In this document: piece after piece, positions 21,197-33,022 of the stretch
Numbering within the stretch: the first letter of the stretch is position 1
Layout of the letters: every line of letters begins with the position of its first letter
Assembly: GCA_025175895.1 (NCBI GenBank)
Contig: CM045993.1
Location: 49,914,621 to 49,978,620 of the forward strand
Direction of reading: 5' to 3'
Length of the DNA: 64,000 nt
Source of the DNA: Wurfbainia villosa
Lineage: Eukaryota; Streptophyta; Magnoliopsida; Zingiberales; Zingiberaceae
Made by a program: the position numbers and the translations under genes
Notes under the pieces: model-generated
Database searches by the model: none
What the model was told of the DNA's origin: nothing
The model's input: only the letters and a program-made list of their open reading frames with translations

Positions 21197-22657
21197 ATCT
21201 CCCCCTTTTTGATCTATGACAAACCAATTCAAAGTTAAGAGAAAATAAGCAGTAAGCATTGAACAATCATTTTTCAAAACCTCCCCCTTAAGGGTACCTC
21301 TCCCTTAACCCTAGGTGAGTTTTGAAAAACAATTACTTTTTGGGAAAGAAAAAGTAAGTAACCTCTTAACTTTATTCTCTCTCCCCCTTTGACATATATC
21401 AAAAATAACTTTATATTGGGTACATTGTCATGAAATAGAATTTTTAAACATGCTAATCAAGTTGATTTAATATGTTCAACTCCCTTTAATACTTAAGAGT
21501 TTAGAAGTTTAGGTTTCTAGATCCTGCACCAACAATGTATATCCTAGGTTAGAATGTGACCCCCTAACCTTTAACATTGTTATAAAATTTTGAGAAAGAA
21601 TTAAAAAAAACATTTTAAAGGCTCATGTCTATTGGTTTTTATGCCAAACTTGAGGTAGCTAGATACTAAGTTTGTCCAACTTAAGTCTTCTCTTCCCCTT
21701 GGCATATTATCAAAAGAAGGATTTAAATTTAGAAAGTATTGGTGATTTTTTTTTAAAAAAATATTTTTTAACAACTTCTATTATGATTATCCAATTAGAA
21801 CCTCCCCCTTAACCTAACATCCTTGTTAGCCACAAGGAAGGCATATCTAGAGGGTCTCCCCTTTTGTCTGACAAACTCTTAGGACATCCTTATTGGCCAT
21901 AAGGAAGGCTCACCTAAGTGTCCAGAGGGTCTAGGTATCTAAAGTTGACCTAAGGATTTATACGTTCAGTATTGGTCAACTAACCATCATTTTAAGAAGC
22001 ATAATTGTTTTGAAAACTACGTATAACTACACACAATAATCATGGCAACCAATAAAAATAGTTTTAAGTATCTATTTATGTGTATATAAATTTTGAAATC
22101 GTTTTCAAAATCATTTTTAATTTATTGTCCTTACCATCTCACCCATTCTACATGATCAACCAAGTTATTCTTATAGGCATTGTGAGATGAATTTAATTTA
22201 ATGCCTTATAAATTAATTAATCTTGGGTTAGATTCGGATTTCACCTTTAGTTAGTTAAGTGAAAATTTCAAAAGAGGGCTTCCAGATCGTGGCGAGGCAC
22301 AGGGGCCTTCTTTGATCGGAACAATGACCACTTCCTTAGACAAAGCTAACTTAGGAAATTACACACTTAATTCACTTAGGATTACGTCCTGGTCTAACTA
22401 GTTTAAGATGTGGTGAGGTAGCTTCAGTTAGTTCCACTTAGTTAAATGCACCAAGCTAGATACTCCTTATCCAACTCGGATACACTTGACTTCATTTCCT
22501 TAACGTACTATCATCTCAACGCATCCTTATACTATGTTGTCAAGATTAATTAATTATTTCCTATCTAACCATTCTATGAGAGTGAATTTAAAACTAGTAT
22601 GTATGACATGACAAAATAAGCATGATAATGATGTATGCATGAGCAAGCTACATTCAA

Positions 22658-23920
22658 TCAATTTAAAGAAATGGTTGTTTTCTTGGGTAGACTTTTATTT
22701 GTTCTATAGTTATAAGATACTTTATTATAATTAGATTTACAAATTTTAGTATCTTGATTTTTGGTTAGCTTAGACTTGTAACCCAAGTCTACATATTTAT
22801 TAGTTGAATTTTTAAAAGTTGAAGGTTTAATTACTAGATTATTAATTTGTGTATAATCAAATGGTACTCTATTATAATTAATTTTATTGGTTTGATTATT
22901 TAATTTTGAATTTTTAATTAAGTTAGATTGTGAATTATTTAAAATAGGATTATTAGAATTTTTTAAAATAATATTATTAGACTTTTTCAAGAAAAGATTA
23001 TTAGACTTTTTAAAAGTAGAATTATTAGAATTTTTTAAGATAAGATTATTAGAATATTTTAAGGTAGAATTATTAGAATTATTCAATATAAGATTATTAG
23101 AATTTTTAAAGGTAGAATTATTATTAGAATTATTAAAGATAAGATTGTTAGAGTTTTTAAATGTAGAATTATTATTAGAATTATTTAAGATAAAATTGTT
23201 AGAGTTTTTAAAGGTAGAATTATTATTAGAATTATTTAGATTATCTTTGGAATTTTTTAAAGTTAATTTCGATTTTTTTATGGTTGAATTTTTCAAAACA
23301 GAATTTTTTAATTCGGAATTATCTAGATTAATCAGATCTAGGATTTGATGATTCTGTCCTATGGTTTGATTATTCTGATCAAGGGTTTGATTATTCTGAT
23401 TAAGTCCTAGGTTGGTTTTATCTTTGACTTGATCTAGATCTATGTTGATTAAACTAAATATTTGATTAATCTCTTTGTTAATTTTATCAAATGTTAGATT
23501 AATTTGATCATTTTCTTCCATGATATTATTATTTAAACTAATTAAATCTGAATTAATTAATTTTTTATTAGTTGAATTATTAATTGTATTAATTAATTGA
23601 CAACAATTACACAATTTATCTAAATTATCAACTATTCTAAAACTCAACTTTTCAAAATTATTAACTTTACTAACCTTTTTTTCCGGACACCGATTCTTGT
23701 AGTGACCGAATCTTCCGCACCCGAAGCACTTGATGTGCTCCTTGTTCTTCTGGATTCCTAGCAATGGTGTCTCCTGTGTTGGCCAGCTTGTCGTTCGAGT
23801 CTTACGAGTAGGACACTTATTTTTATAGTGTCCTCTCTCCCTGCACTTAAAGCAAATAATATGAAATTTAAAATTTAAATTGACATTGTTACCTTTATGC
23901 CTTGTGGGAGACACTTCCAT
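22658..23920 (-). pseudogene. gag-like zinc-knuckle protein of the non-autonomous element
   Basis: The frame from ATG 23920 to 22658 encodes about 420 residues. Two intact CX2CX4HX4C knuckles (CFKCRERGHYKNKC and CFGCGRFGHYKNRC) lie in the first ~90 residues. A very long Asn/Ser/Lys/Leu-rich part follows, with repeats of an NNSTFKNSNN-like unit (about 22930-23260). The frame also stays open upstream through PBS and LTR to 24184, which I regard as chance. The N-terminal UBN2-type Gag domain of SIRE elements is missing. The end keeps the VPFDYTQ-like segment seen in other Gag C-termini here. It may bind nucleic acid; expression is unknown. Confidence 0.6.
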
Positions 23921-24085
23921 GGTTTGCTCGGTCAATGATTTTCTAAAACTCGCAAAAAAAAACACAAACCAAAAAGTCCCAAGACTTGGCTTTGGATTAG
24001 TAGTGCGGGAGATATTTAAAAATAAAAATAAAAATAAAGAAAAGAAAATGCTCGACCGGTGGTTGCACCGAATCTGAGTGCCCCC

Positions 24086-24097
24086 GCTCTGATACCA
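24086..24097 (-). other. Primer binding site, initiator Met tRNA type
   Basis: Minus-strand TGGTATCAGAGC starts two bases after the 5' LTR end. It is complementary to the 3' end of plant initiator tRNA-Met, the usual copia primer, and is unmutated. Confidence 0.9.
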
Positions 24098-24099
24098 AT

Positions 24100-25160
24100 T
24101 GTTGGATCGAGAAGCGTCGCTAGAGGGGGGGGTGAATAGCGTTCGTAAAAACTTTTCTTTTTCGACGATTAAAACCAAGTACACAGCGGAAAACTAAAAG
24201 ACAAACACAAGAAAGACACAAAACTTTTTTACTTGGTTCACAGCCCACTGGCTGTTAATCCAAGGCCCTACGATCCTTGATCGCTTCCGAAGGGCAATCA
24301 CTAAAAGTCTCTTCCTCGTTGGAGGTAAGAGACAAGATGATTACAATGATTATAAAGTCGGTAACAACCTTACCGGTCCTTATACAAATTAAGTACAGTA
24401 AGATAATAATAATACCGACAATTAATTAGAAGATGGCGCACGGTCGGAGTAGCGTTGTAGAGAGCACGAGCACTTGGGAGATTCTTGAATTTGGGTGTGA
24501 GTCCTCCCCTCCTTTTATAGATTTGCGCCTTGGAATTTGTCCTGATCCAGATCCAAAACTCGTGGATCTTATCTTGAGGTGGCGGCTTATCTTATCCTGA
24601 GGTGGCGGCTTATCTTATCCTAAGGCGGTGGCATCAATCTCTATCTCTTTAACCTTTGATGATCGATTGATCCTCTTAGCGATCAAGCGCCTTGATGCGA
24701 CTACAGCATCTCGGTTATCTCGCTGCACTTGAGAATTCCTGCAATACAAGATTAGCACAATGGATGCATAATGCCATGCAGTGTGACAGTCCTTTGACTG
24801 TCCGATCTCGACTTTAGCATTCCTCCGGAAGCCTTAGTCGGATCGACGCCTAGGATTGTCCTCTAACCGAGGGCGCGTCCTTACTACCGCTCCACACATG
24901 GAGCTTACCTTTGGTCCTCTTGACCTGTCGCTTAGCTTTCGGTCACCACTGAGGTTCCTCGACTCCCCGAGGTTTTCCTGGTGTCGCCCGACCACCACGG
25001 TTTCTCAACTTGAGATTCTCCGGATGTCGCTCGACCTTTGGCTTAGCTTAAACACTTCCTGCACACTTAGCATATCACATGAGATAACAAAATAACTTAC
25101 CTTTGAATCTTTGCCATCATCAAAACCAAGGTTCGATTATCTAGTGCCCCTGCACCAACA
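24100..25160 (-). repeat. 5' LTR of the minus-strand element
   Basis: This 1061-bp LTR is the partner of 20149-21196. It differs in scattered bases and one dense block (about 24645-24735). Helix 2 of the leader is at 24232-24264 with CAGCC/GGCTG intact. Confidence 0.88.
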
Positions 25161-25297
25161 ATTTATTTGCAGTATTTTACAAAAACACTAGAGGGGGGAT
25201 GAATAGCATTATAAAAACTTTTTTCTTTTCGTCGAAAACACAAAGTGCACAACGGAAGTAAAAATAAGATAAAAGAGAAAGACCCTTTTCTTTTTTA

Positions 25298-25330
25298 CTT
25301 GGTTCACAACCAAAAGATTGATAATCCAAG
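25298..25330 (-). promoter_or_regulatory. Leader helix 2 of the split LTR
   Basis: On the minus strand the outer stem is CTTGG/CCAAG and the inner stem CAATC/GGTTG around TTTT, with 33 nt overall. The inner stem differs from that of 20279-20311 but still pairs (one G-T wobble). Helix 1 next to it is GCGGTC/GATCGC around TAG. Confidence 0.6.
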
Positions 25331-25732
25331 GCCCCGCGATCCTAGACCGCTTTCGTTGGGGCAATCCACTAGAAAGATCTCTTCCTCGTTGGAGGTAAGA
25401 GACAACGGTTACACAAGAAATATAGAGGAAGAGGCAACAAGCCTATCTCTCCTCTTGGTAATGAAAAACACAAGTAAAAGAGTAAAGACAACAATTAAAG
25501 AATGCTACCGACCAAGGATTGCGAAGTTGGGCATGAAGTCGATGTTATGACGGTGTAGCATTGTCAAAGAAGGCTTGGATTCATCGAGCACTTTGGGAGC
25601 AATTTTTGATGATGAAAATGGGTGAAACCCTTTTTCTTTTATAGCCCTTTGAGCTCTAGTTCATTGAGATCCAGATCTGGATCAAAGCTCCTCATCTCCC
25701 CTCATTTTGTGGCTCTCATCTTGACTATCTTC

Positions 25733-27958
25733 TGTTAGTAATATATGAGAGATGTCCTAAGGCAATCACCTTATGTTTGAACCATTTATATGATAAATGA
25801 ATATTCACTATTTGAGTATACATGTTTTCATGTATTTGATTAGATCTTAAACTCATTTACTGAATGTCCACGATACAATTCACAGCATGAGAGAATTTGT
25901 GATTGGATCACAACTAGTGAGTATCTCTACATGTGTAATTGTGATGTATCGAAACTATCCCTAGTCGATGAATTGATGGATTTGGACACCATTGATTCTG
26001 TCGAGACTAGCATGAGGTATACTCCTTGGTGTATCCAAGCAGCTGATTCTCACTGGATGGAGACATTATGATGTCCGGAGTTAATCGTGGATGCTAGTTA
26101 TGGTAACTAGTTCATTGGAGTGACCAACCGTAAGACTTCATATGGTTCTCTGCATATATAGATATGTCAATGAAGTTCTTATTGCAGCTTAAGTGCAATG
26201 TTCCTTTGACTTGCGGTATTCAAGTCATCTTGATCATAAAGACTTATGCTTTGACATCTTAAGCAAGCATCTCTAAGGAGATGTGGACCCGGGATGATTG
26301 GGTATAAGTCGAAGTGATCGAAGGTGTTTGAATAGCCTATAAAAGATTCACCACTCCTTGCGAGGAGATGTAAACCCATGGCCTCTCGTCGGATTGTTAC
26401 TAAAGTCTTTGGCCAAAGCATTACATGTTTAGAGTAAGGTACTCTTCTATACATGTGCAGTAACTAGAATCCGTAGGACGAGGAAATGATACTTGGGCTA
26501 TGTGTGACGTAGTCAGCCTAGTGGGGACTGGCACTATAGACCATGTCCTGAACCAAGTGGGTATAAGATGAGTGAAGGGAATGGAGCACGATTCATTATA
26601 GTTGCTAAAGGGTTTCAGAAATAGTTTTGGATCAACCGTTGATCTTTTTGGTTAATTGGGGATCATGATGTACTACTAGATGCCACTCATGATCGTTCTA
26701 TAATTAATGGTTAATTATAGATGGTCAACATAAACCGAGAACCTATTTGGTCACACGCACAACGAGCGTAATCCAAAGGATTTAAAACGAGCTTGAGAAT
26801 GGGATTCTCAGACCGAGAGAAACTAGGTTTGGTTGGACCAAACATGAAGCGAGCATGAAATCGTTTCAGTCGCAATGGAAGCGTGGATGGGCCGTGTCTT
26901 ATGAAGACATGATGGATGAACCAAATTGGTTTGGTTCTAATCCAATGGAAGAGAATAAACCAAAGGAGTTTAGTTTGTTTTAAATGAATGAACCAAAGTT
27001 GGTTCGGTTCATTTTAACTTAAAATAGACCAACATGGTTTGGTTTATTTTAACTTAAATTAATGGAGCGGGTTAATGGGCTTTTGGTTACGATCCGATAA
27101 CCATTAAGAGAATTTGTTCTCTATAAAATAGGGCTTAAGGGTTTTGTTAAGCCCTAATCCTTGCAACCCTAAAGTTGTCGCCCACCCTCTCCCTCTTCTC
27201 CAAGTGGTCAGCGCCCAACTCCTTGCCGCCGCCCAAGCTCCTCCAACCAGCATCCAACAGCTGTCGTCCTCCCCACTTGTCGACGTCTAGCTGTTGCCGT
27301 AGGAGCTCCGGTGATCTTCCTTGGCTCCGGCGACAAGGTGAGCATATTGCTTTCCTTATTTGGCCGGCGCAAGGTCTCCACCAAAGCTGTCCAGTTTTCT
27401 GGACAGCTTGTTTCCTTCTTGTCAGAGCATCGTTTGGACGATGTTTGGAGCTCTGACAGCACCTTCCTTACCGGGGATTCGATCTCTGGTAATCCTCATA
27501 GGTGGAGGATGAAGGATTCGTTAAACGGTTGACGAATACGTCTCCGGAGAAGCGAGTTTTTGAGGACTCGTTTTGGATCCGAATTTTGATTCGGATCGTG
27601 ATCTTCTCTCGATCACATCGTCTTCAACACGAGGCTAGTAACCCATACGAAGACGAGGCTCGTGACTTTGTGAAGTCATCCCGAAGATACTCGGCGTTGA
27701 TACGGATAGAGACGATTCTAGCGAGAATCGTTCCGGTTGATGCCTTTCCCGCTACATGTGATACGTCAGGTATAGGTAGTATAAATTTCCTATTATTGCA
27801 AAATTTGAATTTATGATTATGTCTACACATGTTGTACTATGTATGCGTGTGATGTGTGTATTATAATAAATTAGATTTATTATTTTATTTTTTCCGCTGT
27901 GCACATGTTTACGAAACATTTTCGAACACACACTCGCCGCGGTGCCGGAAACCCAACA
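25733..27958 (+). repeat. 5' LTR of the Tork-type copia
   Basis: It runs from TGTTAGTAATATATGAG to GAAACCCAACA and contains a TATA box (CTATAAAATAGGG near 27121). A downstream GC-rich leader is followed by the U5 TTTTTCCGCTGTG typical of Tork LTRs. The small ORFs at 27175-27816 are LTR leader sequence, repeated in the 3' LTR at 34450-35084. Confidence 0.92.
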
Positions 27959-27959
27959 G

Positions 27960-27971
27960 TGGTATCAGAGT
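27960..27971 (+). other. Primer binding site of the Tork-type copia
   Basis: TGGTATCAGAGT begins two bases after the LTR end. It has one mismatch to the initiator tRNA-Met primer site at the last position. Confidence 0.85.
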
Positions 27972-28639
27972 CCAGGTTGTATTTCAACATAATCGTAAAA
28001 TTATTTTGCGATAGTCATAATGGTATTTCTAGAAATTTTTTACTTTTGGAAAGTTAGAAGTATTTATGAAAATTTTTTAATTTTGGAAAGTCTAGAAGTA
28101 TTTATGGAAATCTTCTACATTTGGAAAGTTGGAAGTATTTATAAAAATTGATATTTTCCATAAATAAAATATTTGATTAGATTTAGAAATTTATTTCCTA
28201 ATTTAATCTTGATTTGATTTGGGAAATGAAATCTTAAAAATATTTTATTTCCATAAGTAATTTTGATGATTTAGGAAATTGGTTTCCTAAATTGACTTTC
28301 CTTAATCAACTCTTTCCACAAATAAAATATGTGATTAGATTTGGAAATATATTTCCTAATTTAATCATGATTTGATTTGGAGAATCAAATCTTAAACATA
28401 TTTTATTTTCATAAATAGTTATGACATATAAAGAAATTTTGTACATGACATAATTGTATGTCATGTAATTGCATTAGATGCATATCATTATGTCATGCAT
28501 GTCGTGACATGTAGATGTATGACATGTATGTCATGCCATGTAGATAATAGTTATTTGCCTACAAAGAGGATGAGACATAAAAACCCTAACTCAATATTAA
28601 AGCCTACACCTTCCATTAATATGGTTAGAACCAGAGTTC

Positions 28640-29085
28640 CGTTTCTTGTTCGGGTTGTTGGACTCTCTCCAAGCCCGGCTCGAACCCGAACATGTTCAAA
28701 CCATGGAATAGTTTAATACTAATATGGTAAGAGTCAGAGGTCAATCATTATCTTTGGTTGTTGGACTCTCTCCAAGCCGGGCTAATTGGTTGAATGTGCT
28801 CTAACCATATTAAAACTATTTCTCGATTAATGGGTTGGCTTTAACCTGGAGCATCGGCTTGTTGGACTCTCTCCAAGGTCGATGTTAAGGGAGGTAAAGT
28901 TGGGTGCTATGCATATGATGCATACTTGTTAATGTGTTAACAACTCGATGTATGTGTGAACATTCAATTAGTTGATAGCACATTGTGATAGTTGCATATA
29001 CGTGATATGCAATCGGTATATTTGATACCTACCATCGTAGTTATGAATGGCTTGTTGGACTCTCTCCAAGGTTGTTCATATCTAT
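28640..29085 (+). promoter_or_regulatory. Four repeated leader hairpins in the Tork-type copia
   Basis: The core TTGGA-CTCTC-TCCAA occurs at 28658-28672, 28761-28775, 28862-28876 and 29055-29069, each with TTG before and G after. The flanks differ between copies but pair: CGGG/CCCG in copy 1, GG/CC in copy 2, ATCGGC/GTCGAT in copy 3 and about ten pairs (TATGAATGGC/GTTGTTCATA) in copy 4. The array lies between PBS and gag, where retroelement RNAs often carry packaging signals. That role is inferred, not shown. Confidence 0.65.
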
Positions 29086-29247
29086 AATGGATATCAGCCC
29101 ATTCGGAGATGGACCTACGATCTCTCGAAGTGATTTTAGGGTTTTTGAAATTCAAAAAATGAATGAGATTTATAAATGTATGTTGATGCATTTAAAATCA
29201 TATTTCTCATATATGTTGATTTGTATTTCTAAGTTAATCGATTGATC

Positions 29248-29868
29248 ATGATGTCTTTGAATTTGCGTTCCATTTTGGATTCGAATAAATTGACTGGGCC
29301 GAACTTCTTAGACTGCTTAGAAACTTGAGAATTATTCTCAAGGTTGAAAAGCTTGCAAATGTCCTCGAAGCGCCTCTTCCCGCCCGTCCTAGTGACAATG
29401 CAAATTTGGACCAATTGTTGGCCTATCAGAAACATGTTACTGATTCTGAAATGGCAAGTTGCATCATGCTAGCAACGATGGTACCTGAGCTGCGGAAGCA
29501 GCATGAGCATATGGATGCTCATACCATAGTCTTTCATCTTTATGAGTTGGTTGATGAGCAAGTGAGATTCGAAAGGTTCGAAGTCTCCAAGCTCCTCTTC
29601 ACCTCTGAGATGTAAGAAGGTTTATCTGTGGTACTGCTCAACATGCTGAAGACTATGGAGTCTTCTGTGAAGCATGAGCAGGGGACGATGTTGTAAGTTG
29701 ATTCTTCAAAGAAAGGTTCTAAGAGGAAGTCAAAGGAATAGCAGAAGGGGAAGAAAAAGGCTAAAAAGGCAGAACCAGCTCAAAAGGGCACTTGCCATCA
29801 TTATGGCAAGGAGGGCCATTGGCGAAGAAATTGCAAGATTTATCTTGAGTTCGTGAAGAAGAATAAGG
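29248..29868 (+). pseudogene. gag of the Tork-type copia, frameshifted
   Basis: It starts near ATG 29248 (a second in-frame ATG at 29251). A missing base near 29315 breaks the frame, and reading resumes in the frame of 29325-29615, a UBN2-like Gag core with KLANVLE and HIVFHLYEL-like segments (here HTIVFHLYELVDEQ). A stop ends that frame at 29615. The zinc knuckle at about 29790-29835 reads CHHYGKEGHWRRNC, with the second Cys replaced by Tyr. Not functional. Confidence 0.8.
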
Positions 29869-29874
29869 CATTGG

Positions 29875-31292
29875 ATGCCCGCCCTATCTTTTTCAGATAT
29901 TTTCGTTATTAATTGTCATTTTATTTCCTCAAACACTTGGGTATTGGATACTGGATGTGACTCACATATATGTAATGACATATATGGGCTAAGGAATAGA
30001 AGAAGACTCGTCAAAGGAGAGTCAAATTTGCGTGTTGGGAATGGAGCAAAGGTTGCTGCACTCGGCATTAGAACGTATTTGTTGAAACTCCCTGCAGAAC
30101 TTGTCTTAGAACTGGACAATTGCTTTTATGTTCCTTTATTGATAAAGAACATCATTTCTATTTCTTGTTTAAATAGAAATGTGTACCATTTGACTTTTAG
30201 TAACAATTGTTGTTACATAATTTTAAATGGAGTTCTTTATGGGACTGGAACTTTAAGTAATGGTATTTATACGTTAGACGTATCCAGTGACGTTTTCAAT
30301 ATCGAAGCGAGCAAAAAGCGTGCTCAAAAGGATAATCAATTAGACTCCTACATATGGCATTGTCATCTTGGCCATGCAAGCAAGAAACGCATGTCCAAAT
30401 TACACCGATGTGGAATTCTGGAATCGTTTGAATTGGATTCATACGATACATGCGAATCATGCTTGAAAGGTAAGATGACTAAGTTACCTTTTACAGGAAA
30501 AGGTGAATGAGTGGGAGAGTTGCTAGGTCTAATACATACTCTTGTATGTGGACCTATGTCAACTCAACCTTTAGGAGGCTATAGCTACTTCATTACCTTC
30601 ACCGATAATCACTCACGGTTTGGGTATATGTTCTTGATGAAACACAAGTCTGAAGCCTTTGAAAGGTTCAAAGAATTCAGAAATGAAGTAGAGAAACAAC
30701 ATGACAAGAGTATTAAAATACTTCGATCGGATCGAGGTGGTGAATACTTAAGTCAAGAGTTTCTTGATTATCTGAGAGACATGGTATATTGTCTCAATGG
30801 ACTCCGCCATATACACCATAGCATAATGGTGTATCTGAGAGGCGTAACCGGACCTTGTTGGACATGGTCAGGTCAATGATGAATCATGCGAATCTTCCCA
30901 AGTCCTTTTGGGGCTATGCACTTCAGACAGCTGTTTACTTGTTAAACAGAATGCCAACCAAGGTAGTCTCTACTACTCCATATGAGATATGTAATAGTAA
31001 GAAACCTCATGTATCTTACTTGAAGATATGAGATTGTCCTGCTTATGTGAAGCGGACTGTATCAGACAAATTAGATGCTAAGTCTGATAAATGTCTATTT
31101 ATTGGATACCCTAAGGAAACAAGGGGTTACCAATTCTATCATCCTGTGGAACAAAAAGTGTTTGTTTCAAGGCATGTTGTGTTTCTAGAGAAAGAGTTTC
31201 TCTTGCAAGAAAATAGTGGGAGTGTCGTCGAGCTTGAGGAGGCTCGAGAGACTCAAATAGACATTGATGAGATACCTGGTGAAGCACAATAG
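29875..31292 (+). pseudogene. Protease-integrase region of the Tork-type copia
   Basis: Protease motif WVLDTGCDSHIC is near 29938-29973 with its DTG intact. The GAG-pre-integrase zinc domain (WHCHLGHASKKR, then CESCLKGK) follows, up to a TGA at 30508-30510. The integrase core continues in the same frame. The first catalytic Asp position reads HTLVCGP (Asp lost), the second is in RSDRGGEY. The glutamate region (about 30810-30860) is shifted out of frame, and a TGA at about 31029 interrupts the C-terminal part. Confidence 0.85.
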
Positions 31293-31412
31293 TCGATAAC
31301 TCATAGTGATGAGCAATCGACTGGACCTATTGAAACACTACATCTTCGTAGATCTGGTAGAACACACAACATTCCTGAGAGATATGGATTTCTCGTAAGT
31401 GAATCGAATGAC

Positions 31413-32988
31413 GTGTTACTCATTGATGATGAGGAGCCTACCAGTTATGAAGAAGTTCTGACAAGTTCAGAAAGGGATAAGTGGCTTGAAGCCATGAAGT
31501 CGGAAATGGATTCCATGTATGAAAACCAAGTTTGGAACTTGGTTGACCCACCTGAAGGCATCAAGCCTATAGGGTGCAAGTGGGTTTTCAAGAAGAAAAC
31601 CGACATGGATGGTAATGTGATTACCTATAAGGCTAGATTAGTGGCGAAAGGATATCGTCAAAAACAAGGTGTTGATTATGACGAAACCTATTCGCCTATA
31701 GCTATGCTTAAATCCATTCGGATGCTCCTAGCCATAGCGGCTCATTATGATTATGAGATATGACAAATGGATGTGAAAACAGCTTTCCTTAATGGAAACC
31801 TACTCGAGGACGTGTATATGATACATCCTAAGGGTTTCACATCGGTTGATAAAATCAAGGTATGCAAATTGCGACGGTTCATATATGGATTGAAGCAAGC
31901 ATCCAGGAGCTGGAATATCCATTTTGATGAGACAATCAAAAGATTTGATTTCTCACAAAATCCAGACAAACCTTGTGTGTACAAGAAGGTTAGTGGGAGT
32001 GCAGTCGTGTTCCTAGTATTGTATGTCGATGACATATTACTTATAGGAGATGATGTTTCAGTCTTACAGTCAGTTAAGATTTGGTTATCCAAGACATTCT
32101 CCATGAAAGACCTGGGAGAAGCAACCTACATCCTCGGGATTAAGATCTATAGAGATAGATCGAAACAGTTGCTTGGTCTTTCGCAGTCTACATATATAGA
32201 TCGAGTGCTAAAGAGGTTTAGCATATCGGAATCCAAGAAAGGTTTCCTACCCATCAAGCATGGGATACACCTTTCGAAGTCTATGTGTCCGCGCACAGAA
32301 GATGAGAGGATTTGCATGAGTAAGATTCCCTATGCATACGCAATAGGATCTATCATGTATGTTATATTATGTACGAGGCCCGATGTATTGTATGGTCTGA
32401 GTGTCACGAATAGATACCAATCTGATCCAGGAATGGATCATTGGGTGGCTGTTAAGATGATCCTTAAGTACTTAAGAAGAACTAAGGATGTGTTCCTAAT
32501 ATATGGAGAAGGGGACATGGTGATACGTGGGTATACGGATGCCAACTTCCAGACAGACAAGGATTATTCCAGGTCTCAGTCTGGATACGTGTTCGCTTTG
32601 AATGGGGGTGCAGTGAGTTGGAAAAGTTTCAAACAAGACACTGTAGCAGATTCTACCACTGTGGCAGAATACATTGCAGCTTCGGAAGCAGCAAAGGAAG
32701 CGGTTTGGATCAAGAAGTTCATTTATGAACTTGGTGTGATTCCAGCCATTGTTGAAGCAATACCGGTTTACTGCGACAATAATGGAGCAATTGCATAGGC
32801 GAAAGAGCCAAGGTCTCATCAATGATCCAAACATGTGCTTCACCGCTATCATCTTATCAGAGAGATCATCAGAAGGAAGGAAATACAAATCGAGAAAATC
32901 CCCACTGAAAGGAACTTAGCGGATCCTTTGACTAAGACATTACCTCAAAGTAAGTTTGAGGGTCATGTTAGAACTTATGGTATTTGAT
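31413..32988 (+). pseudogene. Reverse transcriptase-RNase H of the Tork-type copia
   Basis: The RT N-terminal part has WKWVFKKK-like CKWVFKKKTD and ARLVAKGY. It is interrupted by TGA at 31761-31763 (a tryptophan-type position just before QMDVKTAFLNG) and continues to 32798 with the active site YVDDILL (about 32022). RNase H follows (YTDANFQTD, SGYVF, a TVAEYIAASEA segment, CDNNGAIA) and is broken by stops at 32796 and 32823. The domain order and spacing are otherwise complete, so decay is by point changes. Confidence 0.88.
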
Positions 32989-33022
32989 ACCATAGCGATT
33001 GACATTAGGTCATGTGGGAGTT

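Larger units (their letters stand above)
20149..25160 (-). mobile_element. Non-autonomous copia element with gag fragment (TSD ATTTA)
   Basis: This 5012-bp element is flanked by ATTTA (20144-20148 and 25161-25165). Orientation is minus: the 5' LTR is 24100-25160, the PBS is at 24086-24097, and the polypurine tract (on minus, AAAAAGGGGGAGAT) is next to the 3' LTR at 21197. The internal 2.9 kb holds only a gag-like frame. Positions 22260-22340 match, reversed, the gag-pol spacer of the SIRE copy near 52670-52760. No protease, integrase, RT or RNase H is present. It fits a terminal-repeat-with-gag parasite of a SIRE-type element. Confidence 0.88.

Noticed and set aside
24086..24099. tRNA gene-like match at primer binding sites
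   Set aside because: Only 11-12 bases match initiator tRNA-Met next to an LTR; no tRNA body is present.
23921..24184. N-terminal extension of the gag frame through PBS and LTR
   Set aside because: It lacks a conventional ATG, crosses the PBS and U5, and reads as non-protein-like sequence; the ATG at 23920 is preferred.
27175..27816. Overlapping ORFs in the Tork LTR, repeated at 34450-35084
   Set aside because: They lie in LTR leader DNA, occur on both strands and differ in length between the two LTRs; not a gene.
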